A DNA stretch of 32,314 nucleotides from a virus: the IMG/VR virus record IMGVR_UViG_3300046722_000347, positions 1-32,314 of that record. One strand, written 5' to 3'. Numbering within the stretch: position 1 is the first letter of the stretch; the number at the start of each line of letters is the position of its first letter. The position numbers were made by a program, and so were the translations under genes. The notes below the pieces were generated by a model. It ran no database searches. It was not told the origin of the DNA and saw nothing but the letters and a program-made list of their open reading frames with translations. Shown piece by piece: positions 7,573-13,404 of this stretch.

Positions 7573-7652
7573 CCCTGCCTTGCCGCGCCTCGCCCGGCCC
7601 CGCCGTACCTAGCCGCGCCCCGCCCGGCCCTGCCTGGCCTGGCCCCGCCAGA
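7573..7652 (-). repeat. GGCNN pentamer array B2
   Basis: Sixteen CCNNG units that abut the stop codon of the 7653-8279 gene with no spacer. In transcript direction it ends GGCAGGGATTTGTTTGATG, an ending shared with array C2. The perfect phase with variable NN positions shows selection on spacing and on the GGC triplet rather than on a fixed sequence. Confidence 0.9.
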
Positions 7653-8279
7653 TCACTCAAGCACCAAGTACGACACGATATCGTACCTACCGAACCACCC
7701 ATTTCTTGCTGGCCTGAAGTCACCAACACCAATCCGGCCACCGGCATCGGCGCAAATATCGACGATTAATTTTGGCTCGGCGACCAAGACCGGATCGTAT
7801 TCGACGGTGAACTGCGCGCCCCAGCGGTCGAACCGCGGGCGCCTTCTGACGATGCCCTTTCCCATGATGATCGCGCGGCGCGAGTCGATGATGTAGGACG
7901 TGAGCGGCTTGCCGTCATTGGAATCGACCAACTGCACCAGATCCTCAATTACGACGATGTGGGACAGCCGTGATTTCATTGTTGCCCGCTTGACCTTCCA
8001 GGCTCCGGCGGCGCCCAGGATCGAGCCCCGGAATGCCTCGCCCTTGATGGCCAGCGAGCCATCTTCCATCCTGTAGCAACCGGCCTCGGCCTCGACCTCG
8101 GCTTCCGGGATGCGCGAGCCGCGTCCGGCCTCGGGGGCGGTGCCCATGCTTTGTGGATTGTGGGTCAAGAGCGGCGTGCGCCCCCGCACGACGATCAGCA
8201 ATCGCGCCGCTTTGATCGTTGTGGAGCTGTATGGTATTAGCTCGTCGGTTATTTTCTTCGACTTCGGCTTGTCCAACAT
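7653..8279 (-). CDS. Conserved phage protein of unknown function
   Basis: A 208-residue soluble protein. The N-terminal part has a V-V-R-G-R-T-P-L-L-T-H-N-P strand, a central A-F-R-G-S-I-L-G-A-A segment, and a conserved-looking C terminus, G-V-G-D-F-R-P-A-R-N-G-W-F-G-R-Y. I recall phage proteins with a similar G-D-x-R-P...G-x-F-G ending near recombination genes, but I cannot name a function. The context between exonuclease and annealing protein suggests a role in recombination or single-strand binding. CAGGAG before the ATG supports the start. Arrays flank it on both sides. Confidence 0.7.
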   Translation of the reverse strand: MLDKPKSKKITDELIPYSSTTIKAARLLIVVRGRTPLLTHNPQSMGTAPEAGRGSRIPEAEVEAEAGCYRMEDGSLAIKGEAFRGSILGAAGAWKVKRATMKSRLSHIVVIEDLVQLVDSNDGKPLTSYIIDSRRAIIMGKGIVRRRPRFDRWGAQFTVEYDPVLVAEPKLIVDICADAGGRIGVGDFRPARNGWFGRYDIVSYLVLE

Positions 8280-8300
8280 AAAGCTCTCCTGTGTTCAAAT

Positions 8301-8410
8301 CCCTGCCGTGCCCTACCCAGCCGTGCCGTGCCCCGCCTTGCCGGGCCGTGCCCGGCCACGCCGAGCCACGCCGAGCCGGGCCTTGCCGGGCCATGCCCCG
8401 CCGCGCCGCA
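8301..8410 (-). repeat. GGCNN pentamer array C1
   Basis: The longest array: 22 CCNNG units in 110 bp without an indel. In transcript direction it runs from TTGC-GGCGC to GGCACGGCAGGGATTT, 22 bases before the ATG of the 7653-8279 gene. It contains a T-loop look-alike at its edge (GTTCAAATCCC) that is not a tRNA. Confidence 0.92.
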
Positions 8411-8432
8411 ACTGGAAACCCATCAAACAAAT

Positions 8433-8497
8433 CCCTGCCTCGCCGTGCCGTGCCTCACCACACCCGGCCTCGCCATGCCGCGCCGTGCCATGCCGGA
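8433..8497 (-). repeat. GGCNN pentamer array C2
   Basis: Thirteen CCNNG units starting eight bases after the exonuclease stop codon. It ends GGCAGGGATTTGTTTGATGG in transcript direction, then a 22-bp linker leads into array C1. The shared ending and linker with B2 show that array plus linker was copied as a module. Confidence 0.9.
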
Positions 8498-8504
8498 AAC
8501 CATT

Positions 8505-9464
8505 TCATGCCTCCTGTTGTTGCTTGAGAATTCGGAATACGCGAAAGTCGGCCGGTTCAACCGCGTAGCCCTTGCGATGCTGCAGGCGCCAGGACAAACG
8601 GCGGCCATCGGCCAGGCGCCCGTAGGTCGCGGCGCCCAACTTCGCGGTCAGTTCGGTTTTGAGTGCGGTCTCGGTCTTTTTCAGCCGACTAAGGGCCGCC
8701 TGCGCCTCGGTCAGCTCATCGACCGCGACGAGCGCGCGGTTGTCGGTGGTCAGATCGATCTCGCTGCCATCGTCCTGCGGAAAGAGTTGCTTGATCAGCG
8801 CCTCGTCGCGCTGCGGCTCGAAGTCGGGCATCACGCCGGGATCGAGATGGTCGCGCCAGAACGCGGCAACGTCGTAGCGGATGCGATCCTCGAGGATTGG
8901 GTCAGGCTCGATGTCGAATAGGCGAAACGACCAGTCGTATTCGCCGTTTACCAGCACCGCGAGCACGGCCCACGGGCAGCGGTCGGCGTTGAGCATGCGC
9001 TCGCAGACCGTCTGCAGTCGGAAGTGCGCCGGCGGCATCGCCGGCCCGTCGAACGGCCCTTCGGGATCGTCCAACCATTTGGCACGATAGACCGAGCGGC
9101 TCACGACCTTGGCCTGGACGAGGCCGAAGCCTTCCCGATCGGGCGCGGTCGCAAAGCCGTCCGGTGTGCAGGCGATCCGCGCCTCGCGATCGATGACGTG
9201 GACGCGGGCGCGCTGCACGTCCCATTCGGGCCGCTCGTCGGCGAGCGCCTGGAACGCAGCCGATTCTCCCCAGCGGCCGCGGCGTAGCACGCCGCTATCA
9301 ACCATCGGCGGGCGCAGGCCCTTCTTTTCGGCGTAGAGTTCGGCGAGCGAGCCGTAAGCCGCGACGCCGCAGACGGTGGCGACTTCGCTGGCGCCGATGT
9401 AGCGCTGTCGCTCGGCCAACCAATCGTAGGTGTCGGTGATCTCGACGCGCTCAATCGGTTTCAT
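8505..9464 (-). CDS. YqaJ-like phage exonuclease
   Basis: A 319-residue nuclease of the lambda-exonuclease/YqaJ fold that would resect double-stranded ends for recombination. Motifs in order: Y-I-G-A-S-E-V-A-T-V-C-G near residue 22, G-R-W-G-E-S-A (conserved Glu), C-T-P-D-G-F (metal-binding Asp) and L-V-Q-A-K-V-V, the equivalent of the E-x-K motif with Gln in place of Glu. The C-terminal 80 residues are a coiled coil (EAQAALSRLKKTETALKTEL). I start at the ATG at 9464 behind GGGGAG. An upstream in-frame Met would read through the left operator. It is the first gene of the leftward operon. Confidence 0.85.
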   Translation of the reverse strand: MKPIERVEITDTYDWLAERQRYIGASEVATVCGVAAYGSLAELYAEKKGLRPPMVDSGVLRRGRWGESAAFQALADERPEWDVQRARVHVIDREARIACTPDGFATAPDREGFGLVQAKVVSRSVYRAKWLDDPEGPFDGPAMPPAHFRLQTVCERMLNADRCPWAVLAVLVNGEYDWSFRLFDIEPDPILEDRIRYDVAAFWRDHLDPGVMPDFEPQRDEALIKQLFPQDDGSEIDLTTDNRALVAVDELTEAQAALSRLKKTETALKTELTAKLGAATYGRLADGRRLSWRLQHRKGYAVEPADFRVFRILKQQQEA

Positions 9465-9490
9465 CAGGCTCCCCGTTGTAGTGGGGAGCA

Positions 9491-9519
9491 GTGTTGTCAC
9501 CAATTTGGTGACTGGTCAA
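9491..9519 (-). promoter_or_regulatory. Leftward early promoter with operator in its spacer
   Basis: On the minus strand TTGACC (9519-9514) is followed by a 17-base spacer consisting almost entirely of the operator GTCACC-N5-GGTGAC, then CAACAC at the -10 position. The -35 and spacer are convincing and the -10 is weak. The layout mirrors the rightward promoter, where the spacer also holds an operator. Repressor bound here would exclude RNA polymerase. Confidence 0.5.
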
Positions 9520-9543
9520 TAGGCGTGTCACCAAAAAGGTGAC
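9496..9543. promoter_or_regulatory. Left operators OL1 and OL2
   Basis: Two 17-bp palindromes of the form GTCACC-N5-GGTGAC: 9496-9512 (centre AATTT) and 9527-9543 (centre AAAAA), 31 bp centre to centre, or three helical turns. They lie between the exonuclease gene and the 3' end of the repressor gene. The same element recurs three times on the right side of the repressor, so these are very probably its binding sites. Confidence 0.85.
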
Positions 9544-9567
9544 GATTTTTCCTATGCCGCAACCAGG

Positions 9568-10167
9568 CTATAGGTCGAGCATGGTCCGACGCACCCGCCC
9601 AACCACCTCAAAATCCTTGCGCTTTTCGATGAAAATAGGCCCCTCGGCGGGGTCGGTGGAAAATGCAGCTAGGTACGATGGCTTCCCGGCCTGCCATCGC
9701 TTATAGGTCGTCGCGCCGCGAACGGCGAAAACATAAAACCTGCCGGCTAGCAGCGTCTTGTCTGATTTGTCCACGACGATAACCGATCCGTCCGGTGAAA
9801 CTCGGTCCATTGAGGCACCGTGAACCCTCAAGGCAAAGAACTCGCCGCGGCCCAAGTCTGCAAAGGCCAAAAGCGGTACGTCTTCCATGGGGAGTTGGCT
9901 CCTCGTGTTGGTAAGCCTGCCAGCCTGTATCCAATCGAGTAGAGGAATGCGCTGGATTCCGCCGCCATCGGAAAGCAGCAGTTCCCCCGCAGTCGTTTGG
10001 AGCACCGGCGCTATCTTTTCGGCCCAAGGCACGGTGAGTTTCCGCTCCCCCCGCGCCCATCGGTCAATGTTTTGCTTTGTTGTACCGACCTCCGCCGCCA
10101 GCGCAGTAGGCCCAATGCCGAGCCGCTTCATCGCAGCCGCAAGTCCATTTCGGTAAATCTGCACCAT
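9568..10167 (-). CDS. CI-like prophage repressor, S24 family
   Basis: A 199-residue repressor. The N-terminal HTH, about residues 15-45, includes LAAEVGTTKQNIDRWARGER. The C-terminal S24 peptidase domain has Ser119 in V-H-G-A-S-M and Lys157 in T-T-Y-K-R-W, the catalytic dyad of LexA-type autocleavage. A-G in I-Q-A-G-R-L (residues 82-83) is the likely cleavage bond. DNA damage would thus inactivate it and induce the phage. I start at 10167. A longer reading frame would cross the operators. A TTATAA-like -10 lies just before the ATG, so its message may be leaderless. Five matching operators flank it. Confidence 0.9.
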   Translation of the reverse strand: MVQIYRNGLAAAMKRLGIGPTALAAEVGTTKQNIDRWARGERKLTVPWAEKIAPVLQTTAGELLLSDGGGIQRIPLLDWIQAGRLTNTRSQLPMEDVPLLAFADLGRGEFFALRVHGASMDRVSPDGSVIVVDKSDKTLLAGRFYVFAVRGATTYKRWQAGKPSYLAAFSTDPAEGPIFIEKRKDFEVVGRVRRTMLDL

Positions 10168-10176
10168 CCTTATAAT

Positions 10177-10250
10177 GTCACCGTATTGGCGACGGCGGTG
10201 AAGGCTCCAATTTGGTGACGGAGAGGTTGACGGGTCACCATAATGGTGAC
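10177..10250. promoter_or_regulatory. Right operators OR1-OR3
   Basis: Three copies of the operator between the divergent repressor and Cro-like genes: 10177-10193 (GTCACC-GTATT-GGCGAC, one half changed), 10203-10219 (only the right half GGTGAC is good) and 10234-10250 (GTCACC-ATAAT-GGTGAC, perfect). Centre spacings are 26 and 31 bp. The perfect copy sits in the rightward promoter and the weakest lies between, like graded operator affinity in lambda. Confidence 0.8.
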
Positions 10251-10256
10251 AATTAT
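10227..10256 (+). promoter_or_regulatory. Rightward promoter PR
   Basis: TTGACG (10227-10232) is followed after 17-18 bases by CAATTA/AATTAT (10250-10256). The spacer is the perfect operator. The predicted start, at about 10262, coincides with the ATG of the Cro-like gene, so that gene is probably translated from a leaderless message. Confidence 0.6.
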
Positions 10257-10261
10257 CTGGA

Positions 10262-10468
10262 ATGCGACTTTCCGCATTCATGGGCGAGCGAAACCTTTCA
10301 GACGCTGAGTTCGGCGCGCTGATCGAACGGTCGCGCCAAGCCGTGCACCGATATCGCTCCGGTGATCGAATGCCTGATCAAGCCACCATGGAGAAAATTT
10401 TCGAGGTGACCGACGGTGCCGTAACGCCAAACGACTTCTTTGGACTTGCACAGACGGCATCGTCATAA
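10262..10468 (+). CDS. Cro-like HTH regulator
   Basis: A 68-residue protein with a helix-turn-helix at about residues 14-40 (LSDAEFGALIERSRQAVHRY, then RSGDRMP). The pattern is that of Cro/YdaS-type phage regulators, which oppose the repressor and set up lytic growth. It is divergent from the repressor and separated from it by three operators. Only GGA stands before the ATG at 10262, and the promoter position suggests leaderless translation. A Met at codon 7 is a possible alternative start. Confidence 0.75.
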   Translation: MRLSAFMGERNLSDAEFGALIERSRQAVHRYRSGDRMPDQATMEKIFEVTDGAVTPNDFFGLAQTASS

Positions 10469-10550
10469 CCGCGGACGAGATGTCACGAGAACCATCAGCG
10501 CGGGCGAGGGATTTTCCATGTGCCGAGCATTGCGGTCTCATCCGGCAGAT

Positions 10551-10570
10551 TCATCCACAAATGTGGATAA
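10551..10570. promoter_or_regulatory. Convergent DnaA-box pair
   Basis: TGTGGATAA at 10562-10570 is the exact complement of the DnaA box TTATCCACA. TCATCCACA at 10551-10559 is a one-mismatch copy facing it. Together they form the palindrome ATCCACA-AA-TGTGGAT. It lies between the Cro-like gene and the next gene, in the replication arm. Possible roles are host DnaA recruitment or DnaA-controlled transcription. Confidence 0.55.
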
Positions 10571-10591
10571 ACCATCCATTGGAAGGCACAA

Positions 10592-10966
10592 ATGAGTAAT
10601 GCGTTGGCCGAAGCAGCCGAAGCAAAAAGCCTCACAGATGTTCTGATAAATCAAGAACATCGACGGGTTGGCGACCGGCAATTAGCGCGACAGCGTGTTG
10701 CTCGGTCTCTCGGTGTCTCGCCTGGTACCCTCGAAAATCTTCAGCGATCGCGCCTTAAGAAAATTTCAGGTTGGCTTCGCGACGCGCTTCGCGAGCGCGT
10801 CGTCCGTGAACTTGAATCCGAGGTGGTGAGGCTACAGCATGAAATCTCCGTCCTTCGGCGCACTGGTGTGGACCCTCGTAGGGACGAGATGGCGGCGGCT
10901 CGTGCGGACCTTTCGTCGGTACTGGCGGCGCTAGGTCGCGATCGCCCCCTGGCTCGGAAACGATGA
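10592..10966 (+). CDS. HTH and coiled-coil phage protein
   Basis: A 124-residue protein. The N-terminal half has an HTH-like segment (RQLARQRVARSLGVSPGTLE), the second half a coiled coil (VRELESEVVRLQHEISVLRR) and a basic tail. GGAAGGCAC before the ATG is a fair ribosome binding site. The position just right of cro, where lambda has cII, suggests an early activator, but this is context only. The DnaA-box pair lies immediately upstream. Confidence 0.6.
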   Translation: MSNALAEAAEAKSLTDVLINQEHRRVGDRQLARQRVARSLGVSPGTLENLQRSRLKKISGWLRDALRERVVRELESEVVRLQHEISVLRRTGVDPRRDEMAAARADLSSVLAALGRDRPLARKR

Positions 10967-10994
10967 CAGCCTGCATCGACGATGAGGACGCGCC

Positions 10995-11297
10995 ATGGAA
11001 ATGCGCTGCCCGCGGTGCCGCCAACCGATCCGCCGTGAGCGATTCGGCGTCTATCTGCCTGAGCTGAAAGGCCGCATTGTCGACGCGATCACGGCGGCCG
11101 GCGATATCGGGATCGGCGTCGACGACCTGATCGCCACAGTGTGGGGCACCGGCGGCAGCAACCGCAACACCGTCAAGTCGCACATCCAGCAACTCAACGA
11201 TCTGCTCGCTGGCAGCGGCGTGCGAATCCGCCGCGAGGGCTGCCGGTACCAGCCGGGATACTACTTCATCACGCACGGAAAGAGGGCAGTGGCATGA
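10995..11297 (+). CDS. Zinc-ribbon plus winged-helix DNA-binding protein
   Basis: A 100-residue protein. It opens with a C-P-R-C knuckle (MEMRCPRCRQPIRRERFG), then a winged helix of the OmpR/PhoB C-terminal type: LKGRIVDAITAAG, V-D-D-L-I-A-T-V-W, N-T-V-K-S-H-I-Q-Q-L-N and the wing RREGCRYQPGYYF. No receiver domain is present, so it acts as a stand-alone DNA binder. It is in the replication arm, 28 bases after the preceding gene, and is probably an early transcription factor. Confidence 0.75.
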   Translation: MEMRCPRCRQPIRRERFGVYLPELKGRIVDAITAAGDIGIGVDDLIATVWGTGGSNRNTVKSHIQQLNDLLAGSGVRIRREGCRYQPGYYFITHGKRAVA

Positions 11298-11328
11298 CAC
11301 GCGCCCTGACCATCGCGTCGGTATCCGG

Positions 11329-11520
11329 CTATGCGCGCGGCAGTCGCCGTTTGGTGGCGCGCCGCAGCACGGCATTGATCTGGGTTTGCCAGCCCGGGCC
11401 GAACTTTCGGAAATGGTCGAGCACTTCGGGATCGAGGCGAAGCTTGATCGCCAGCTTCGGAAAGGGCTTGCGCGGCCGGCCACCGCGATTGACGACGGGC
11501 GTGAGGGTTTTTTTGGGCAT
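11329..11520 (-). CDS. BrnA-like antitoxin, orphan
   Basis: A 63-residue protein. The core IKLRLDPEVLDHFRKFGPGW followed by Q-T-Q-I-N-A-V-L-R-R-A matches the BrnA antitoxin family, a ribbon-helix-helix protein. The partner BrnT RNase toxin is normally encoded just upstream of brnA, and none is found in the neighbouring sequence. It lies opposite to the surrounding replication genes, so it is likely expressed from a promoter of its own, possibly in the lysogen. It could be an orphan antitoxin or a plain ribbon-helix-helix regulator. Confidence 0.75.
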   Translation of the reverse strand: MPKKTLTPVVNRGGRPRKPFPKLAIKLRLDPEVLDHFRKFGPGWQTQINAVLRRATKRRLPRA

Positions 11521-11527
11521 CGTGGGC

Positions 11528-11767
11528 TCAGGGCTTCGCGGGCTCGGACACTGTCGTTCCAGGCGGCAACTGCAACTGGATGATGGTCTGTGGTGTCGAG
11601 CCGAACTTGTATCCAGCCAGGCCGGCGACGGCGCTGAAGAGCGCCGCCACTACGCCGACCAGGATCGCGATATTGCGCGGTGTCTCCCAGAAGTCCTGTT
11701 TTCGCCGCAGATTTACGTCGGCCATGAGCAGTTCCTGTTTCCATTCCTTCTCTTCATCGTCGGTCAT
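11528..11767 (-). CDS. Small single-pass membrane protein
   Basis: A 79-residue protein with a charged N terminus (MTDDEEKEWKQELLMADVNL), one membrane helix (NIAILVGVVAALFSAVAGLAGY) and a short Pro/Thr-rich end. I start at the Met at 11767. A longer frame begins at a non-ATG codon without ribosome binding site. It lies 7 bases before the BrnA-like gene on the same strand, so the two probably form a lysogeny-expressed pair. Function unknown. A superinfection-exclusion role is possible but unsupported. Confidence 0.6.
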   Translation of the reverse strand: MTDDEEKEWKQELLMADVNLRRKQDFWETPRNIAILVGVVAALFSAVAGLAGYKFGSTPQTIIQLQLPPGTTVSEPAKP

Positions 11768-11823
11768 CCGATTTGTGTACCCCCAAAAACCACCACCGTC
11801 AAGCACAGCGACGGAGCGTCCGC

Positions 11824-12354
11824 ATGACCAAGCTCGGCAAGCGGCTGATCAAGGCCGCAGATGAAGCTCTCGCCATCGCGCGCGGCGAAGTCAGCGCGCG
11901 CCAACTCAACCTGTTCAAAGGCAAGCGCCAGCGCGGCCAGCGCGTCGATGTCTCGCCGTCTGAATTCCAACTGCAATGCGAGGTGGCGGATCTGCTGCGG
12001 CGCTGCGCCAAACCGACGTGGCTGTGGACCCACCTTCCTTTCGGCGAGGCGCGGCCGGCGGAATTCCGCAACGGGGTGCGGGTGAGTTACGCGGGCGAGC
12101 GCTTGAAGCGGATGGGCGTGCGGCCGGGGTGGCCGGACTTCGCGCTGCTCGGACCGAAGGACGACGCCCCGCATCCCGGCATCCACTTTCTCGAATTGAA
12201 GCGCAAAGGCGGGCGGCTGTCGGAGCACCAGGCCGGCTTCGCGCTGTGGTGCGAGATAAATCGCATCCCGCACGCCGTCGTGGACACCGTCGAGGCCGCG
12301 ATCTTTGTACTCGATTGCTGGGACGTGTGGCGCCTCAAGCCGGAGGTCCAATGA
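11824..12354 (+). CDS. VRR-NUC domain nuclease
   Basis: A 176-residue protein of the PD-(D/E)xK superfamily. The VRR-NUC core contains RPGWPDFALLG (metal-binding Asp), then H-F-L-E-L-K-R-K-G-G-R-L-S-E-H-Q, the E-x-K and trailing Gln of the family. The N-terminal 40 residues are a basic helix. VRR-NUC proteins in phages are thought to act as structure-specific nucleases, for example on Holliday junctions. The gene ends in ATGATG, overlapping the next start, so it heads a coupled series of small genes. Confidence 0.85.
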   Translation: MTKLGKRLIKAADEALAIARGEVSARQLNLFKGKRQRGQRVDVSPSEFQLQCEVADLLRRCAKPTWLWTHLPFGEARPAEFRNGVRVSYAGERLKRMGVRPGWPDFALLGPKDDAPHPGIHFLELKRKGGRLSEHQAGFALWCEINRIPHAVVDTVEAAIFVLDCWDVWRLKPEVQ

Positions 12355-12575
12355 TGTCTAAGCCACCAGAACCGACCGAAAACGGCAACGGCGCCAAGGA
12401 AGCGTTGCAGCGCTATTTTGCCTCGCATTTTGACACGGCCGAAGACACCGATGACGCCGTGACGCACCTGTTGGCGTGGCTGTGGGACCAGGGTTTTGTT
12501 GTTGTTCCATTGTCCGACGAGCGAGCTGTGGAAATGTTGAAAAAGCTGTTTCGCGCCGGGAGGGACTTAATATGA
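12354..12575 (+). CDS. Small acidic hypothetical protein
   Basis: A 73-residue protein (MSKPPEPTENGNGAKEALQR at the N terminus) ending DERAVEMLKKLFRAGRDLI. GGAGG seven bases before the second of two adjacent ATGs supports the start at 12354. The ending DERAV-x-x-LKKLF recurs in the protein at 12613, so the two share a duplicated C-terminal module. Its stop overlaps a 14-codon frame. Function unknown. Confidence 0.65.
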   Translation: MSKPPEPTENGNGAKEALQRYFASHFDTAEDTDDAVTHLLAWLWDQGFVVVPLSDERAVEMLKKLFRAGRDLI

Positions 12576-12616
12576 AGCACGTTGTTCCATTATCGGACGA
12601 GGTGGAGGTCGCGTGA
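12572..12616 (+). CDS. 14-residue micro-ORF, duplication remnant
   Basis: ATG at 12572 opens a frame reading MKHVVPLSDEVEVA. It overlaps the stop of the gene before it and its TGA overlaps the GTG start of the gene after it. V-V-P-L-S-D-E repeats residues 49-55 of the 12354 gene. At DNA level 12501-12521 and 12581-12601 differ at two bases. GGGAGG upstream gives a plausible ribosome binding site. It may be only a coupling frame left by duplication. Confidence 0.3.
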   Translation: MKHVVPLSDEVEVA

Positions 12617-12831
12617 CCGACGACCTCGAGCTGGAGCAAGCCAAGGAAAAGGCGCTGGCCTATTGGCGCCGCGCCCAAGCCCGCCTCGGCTGGATATTCG
12701 ACCACGACTATCCCGAGCCGAGCGACACGATGAAGCCGTTCGTGTTTGCGCTGATGACGCGCGCGGTCGACGAGGACGACGAGCGAGCTGTGGATGCGTT
12801 GAAAAAGCTGTTCCCGCCGAGAGGGGATTAA
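12613..12831 (+). CDS. Small hypothetical protein, paralogue of the 12354 gene tail
   Basis: A 72-residue protein starting at GTG (overlapping the previous TGA), with GGTGGAGGTCGC upstream as ribosome binding site. It carries A-L-A-Y-W-R-R-A-Q-A-R-L and ends DDERAVDALKKLFPPRGD, matching the ending of the 12354 product. Highly charged and helical. No function known. Confidence 0.6.
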   Translation: MTDDLELEQAKEKALAYWRRAQARLGWIFDHDYPEPSDTMKPFVFALMTRAVDEDDERAVDALKKLFPPRGD

Positions 12832-12861
12832 GTCCCGGAGCAAAAAGAGGAGGAGCAACCA

Positions 12862-13095
12862 GTGTCGAAGAGACCCAGTAAGGATGTGACGGCGAGCGCG
12901 GTCAATGAGGCGGTCCACGTCGCCTTCGATCAAAGGGCCACGCCCGACGCGATCGACATCATCGCGGACCAGAGCGGCGAGGAACTGCGCTCGCTTGGGG
13001 AGAAGCTGCGCCTGCAGCGTGGCATCCTGGCTGAGCGGCGGGCGCAGGTGCAGCACGTCGTCAACGCGCTCGATGCGCAGATCGAGGCCAACTGA
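12862..13095 (+). CDS. Small coiled-coil hypothetical protein
   Basis: A 77-residue helical protein with a GTG start six bases after GAGGAGGAG, a very strong ribosome binding site. The C-terminal half (LRSLGEKLRLQRGILAERRA) is a probable coiled coil. No cysteines or catalytic residues stand out. It continues the string of small genes between nuclease and methyltransferase. About 95 bases of apparently non-coding DNA follow. Confidence 0.65.
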   Translation: MSKRPSKDVTASAVNEAVHVAFDQRATPDAIDIIADQSGEELRSLGEKLRLQRGILAERRAQVQHVVNALDAQIEAN

Positions 13096-13191
13096 CCGTG
13101 GCGTCCGTGGTCCGTTCGCTCCGTGACCGGCCATAGCCTGATCAACGCCGTGCTCGACGGCGGCGCCTGAATTTTTTTTATCGGAAATGCA

Positions 13192-13404
13192 ATGTCGGAT
13201 ACCACTCTTATTGCACCGATCCTGGTCCTGCGCGCGCGGGCGGAAGCACGCGCCCTGCTCTACGGCTGCAATGAATTAGACTACGGCGCGGCGACCGATC
13301 CGCTGCTGGCGTACGCCTGGCGGGCCGGGCTCATCGACCTGCTGGGCATCGCGGCCTGCGAGGCCATCATCTGCAATCCATTCGCTAGGTATTTCGCGAC
13401 ATGA
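13192..13404 (+). CDS. Small hypothetical protein coupled to the methyltransferase
   Basis: A 70-residue protein, Ala/Leu-rich (A-R-A-E-A-R-A-L-L-Y-G near residue 17, then LLAYAWRAGLIDLLGIAACE). The C-terminal half is hydrophobic enough to touch membranes but is not a clear transmembrane helix. GGAAATGCA before the ATG gives a modest ribosome binding site. The stop overlaps the methyltransferase ATG (13401), so the two are coupled. Function unknown. Confidence 0.6.
   Translation: MSDTTLIAPILVLRARAEARALLYGCNELDYGAATDPLLAYAWRAGLIDLLGIAACEAIICNPFARYFAT

Noticed and set aside
8294-8305. GTTCAAATCCC, which looks like a tRNA T-loop
   Set aside because: No acceptor, D or anticodon stem surrounds it. 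It is the end of a GGCNN array plus leader.
8291-8921. Open frames through the GGCNN arrays giving Gly/Arg/His/Ala-rich peptides
   Set aside because: A 5-bp repeat without stops keeps all frames open. There are no ribosome binding sites, and the real genes lie on the other strand.
9462-9490. CTGATGA next to a GGGGAG hairpin on the minus strand, like a hammerhead core
   Set aside because: No GAAA-helix III element precedes it. The CTGATGA is the end of the ribosome binding region plus the exonuclease start codon.
10755-11744. Long minus-strand frame of 329 codons
   Set aside because: It mirrors the plus-strand HTH and winged-helix genes and has an Arg/Pro/Ser-rich composition typical of shadows.
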